Positions 63,901 to 64,000 of a stretch of DNA of 64,000 nt are shown here, piece by piece (the first letter of the stretch is position 1; each line of letters opens with the position of its first letter). Made by a program: the position numbers and the translations under genes. The notes under the pieces were generated by a model that did no database searches, was not told the DNA's origin, and was given only the letters and a program-made list of their open reading frames with translations. Origin of the DNA: an uncultured Clostridia bacterium (GTDB lineage Bacteria > Bacillota > Clostridia > Christensenellales > Aristaeellaceae); NCBI GenBank assembly GCA_934631025.1, contig CAKTXR010000008.1, forward strand, positions 22,245-86,244, read 5' to 3'.

Positions 63901-64000
63901 TGCGCCGGCTGTGCCGGTTCCACTTGCTGCCGCGCAATACCACACAACCTGCCCGGCCATAAATTGGAGCCGGGCAAGTCTCCGATAGCGTGAAGTCGGC
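63901..64000 (-). repeat. large repeat L, edge copy (cut by the window)
   Basis: The first 100 bases of another L copy, oriented as at 31.5 kb: end hairpin GCCGGC/GCCGGT (63904-63918), CCACTTGCTGCCGCGCAAT, then hairpin 63946-63980 with arms AACCTGCCCGGC and GCCGGGCAAGTC around the invariant CATAAATTGGA loop. The rest lies beyond the window. Confidence 0.7.

Overview
This window looks like chromosome from a GC-rich, spore-forming Bacillota (class Clostridia), probably a gut or rumen glycan user. The evidence is a spoIIP-like sporulation gene, Gram-positive signal peptides and a lipobox, strong GGAGG ribosome-binding sites, TTGACA/TATAAT promoters, and many sugar ABC importers and cytoplasmic glycosidases. 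No rRNA, tRNA, CRISPR array, transposase or phage gene was seen.

Layout. 0-3 kb: der (cut by the edge), plsY and a BNR-propeller protein. 3-5.6 kb: an SGNH esterase and an FGGY kinase on the minus strand. 5.8-11.4 kb: a membrane-bound AraC-type regulator divergent from an LplB/YtcP-type importer and its binding protein. 11.4-12.1 kb: repeat M plus a type I toxin-antitoxin-like cassette. 12.2-16.3 kb: M18 aminopeptidase, histidine phosphatase, spoIIP and a membrane protein. 16.7-22.2 kb: Gfo/Idh oxidoreductase, rhaA, a large repeat and a GH2 glycosidase. 22.4-31.5 kb: MFS transporter, secG, an unknown regulator-like gene, rhodanese, trxA, and a lipase followed by an ABC/FtsX pair. 31.5-32.9 kb: large repeat plus a second toxin cassette. 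32.9-41.5 kb: GH38 mannosidase, a complete sugar ABC importer and an OB-fold protein. 41.6-42.3 kb: large repeat. 42.3-48.7 kb: a second AraC/binding protein/permease set. 48.9-55.6 kb: a polysaccharide-deacetylase-like protein and livJHMGF. 55.7-63.8 kb: NUDIX, degV and a minus-strand galactoside cluster (GH36-like, epimerase, BadF kinase, BNR protein, zinc mini-protein, GH27).

The most unusual content is intergenic. (1) A large repeat of about 600-740 bp, here called L, occurs three times (about 19.7-20.5, 31.5-32.1 and 41.7-42.3 kb), and a fourth copy begins at the right edge. At least six helices are kept by compensatory base changes between copies while reading frames are broken, so it looks like an undescribed structured RNA or structured-DNA element. 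(2) Two inverted copies of one cassette (11.66-12.05 and 32.17-32.57 kb) encode an identical 31-residue hydrophobic peptide. Each has a consensus promoter, a 5' end hairpin, a hairpin that covers the Shine-Dalgarno site, and a convergent antisense promoter lying inside the toxin terminator. That is the architecture of a type I toxin-antitoxin system. (3) A third repeat of about 130 bp, M, precedes L and/or the toxin cassette, so the parts combine as M-L, M-TA or M-TA-L.

The metabolic genes fit import and intracellular hydrolysis of plant or host oligosaccharides. Two of the three sugar importers have no ATPase of their own, and the only MsmK/UgpC-type ATPase (36.2 kb) could serve all three; this is inference.
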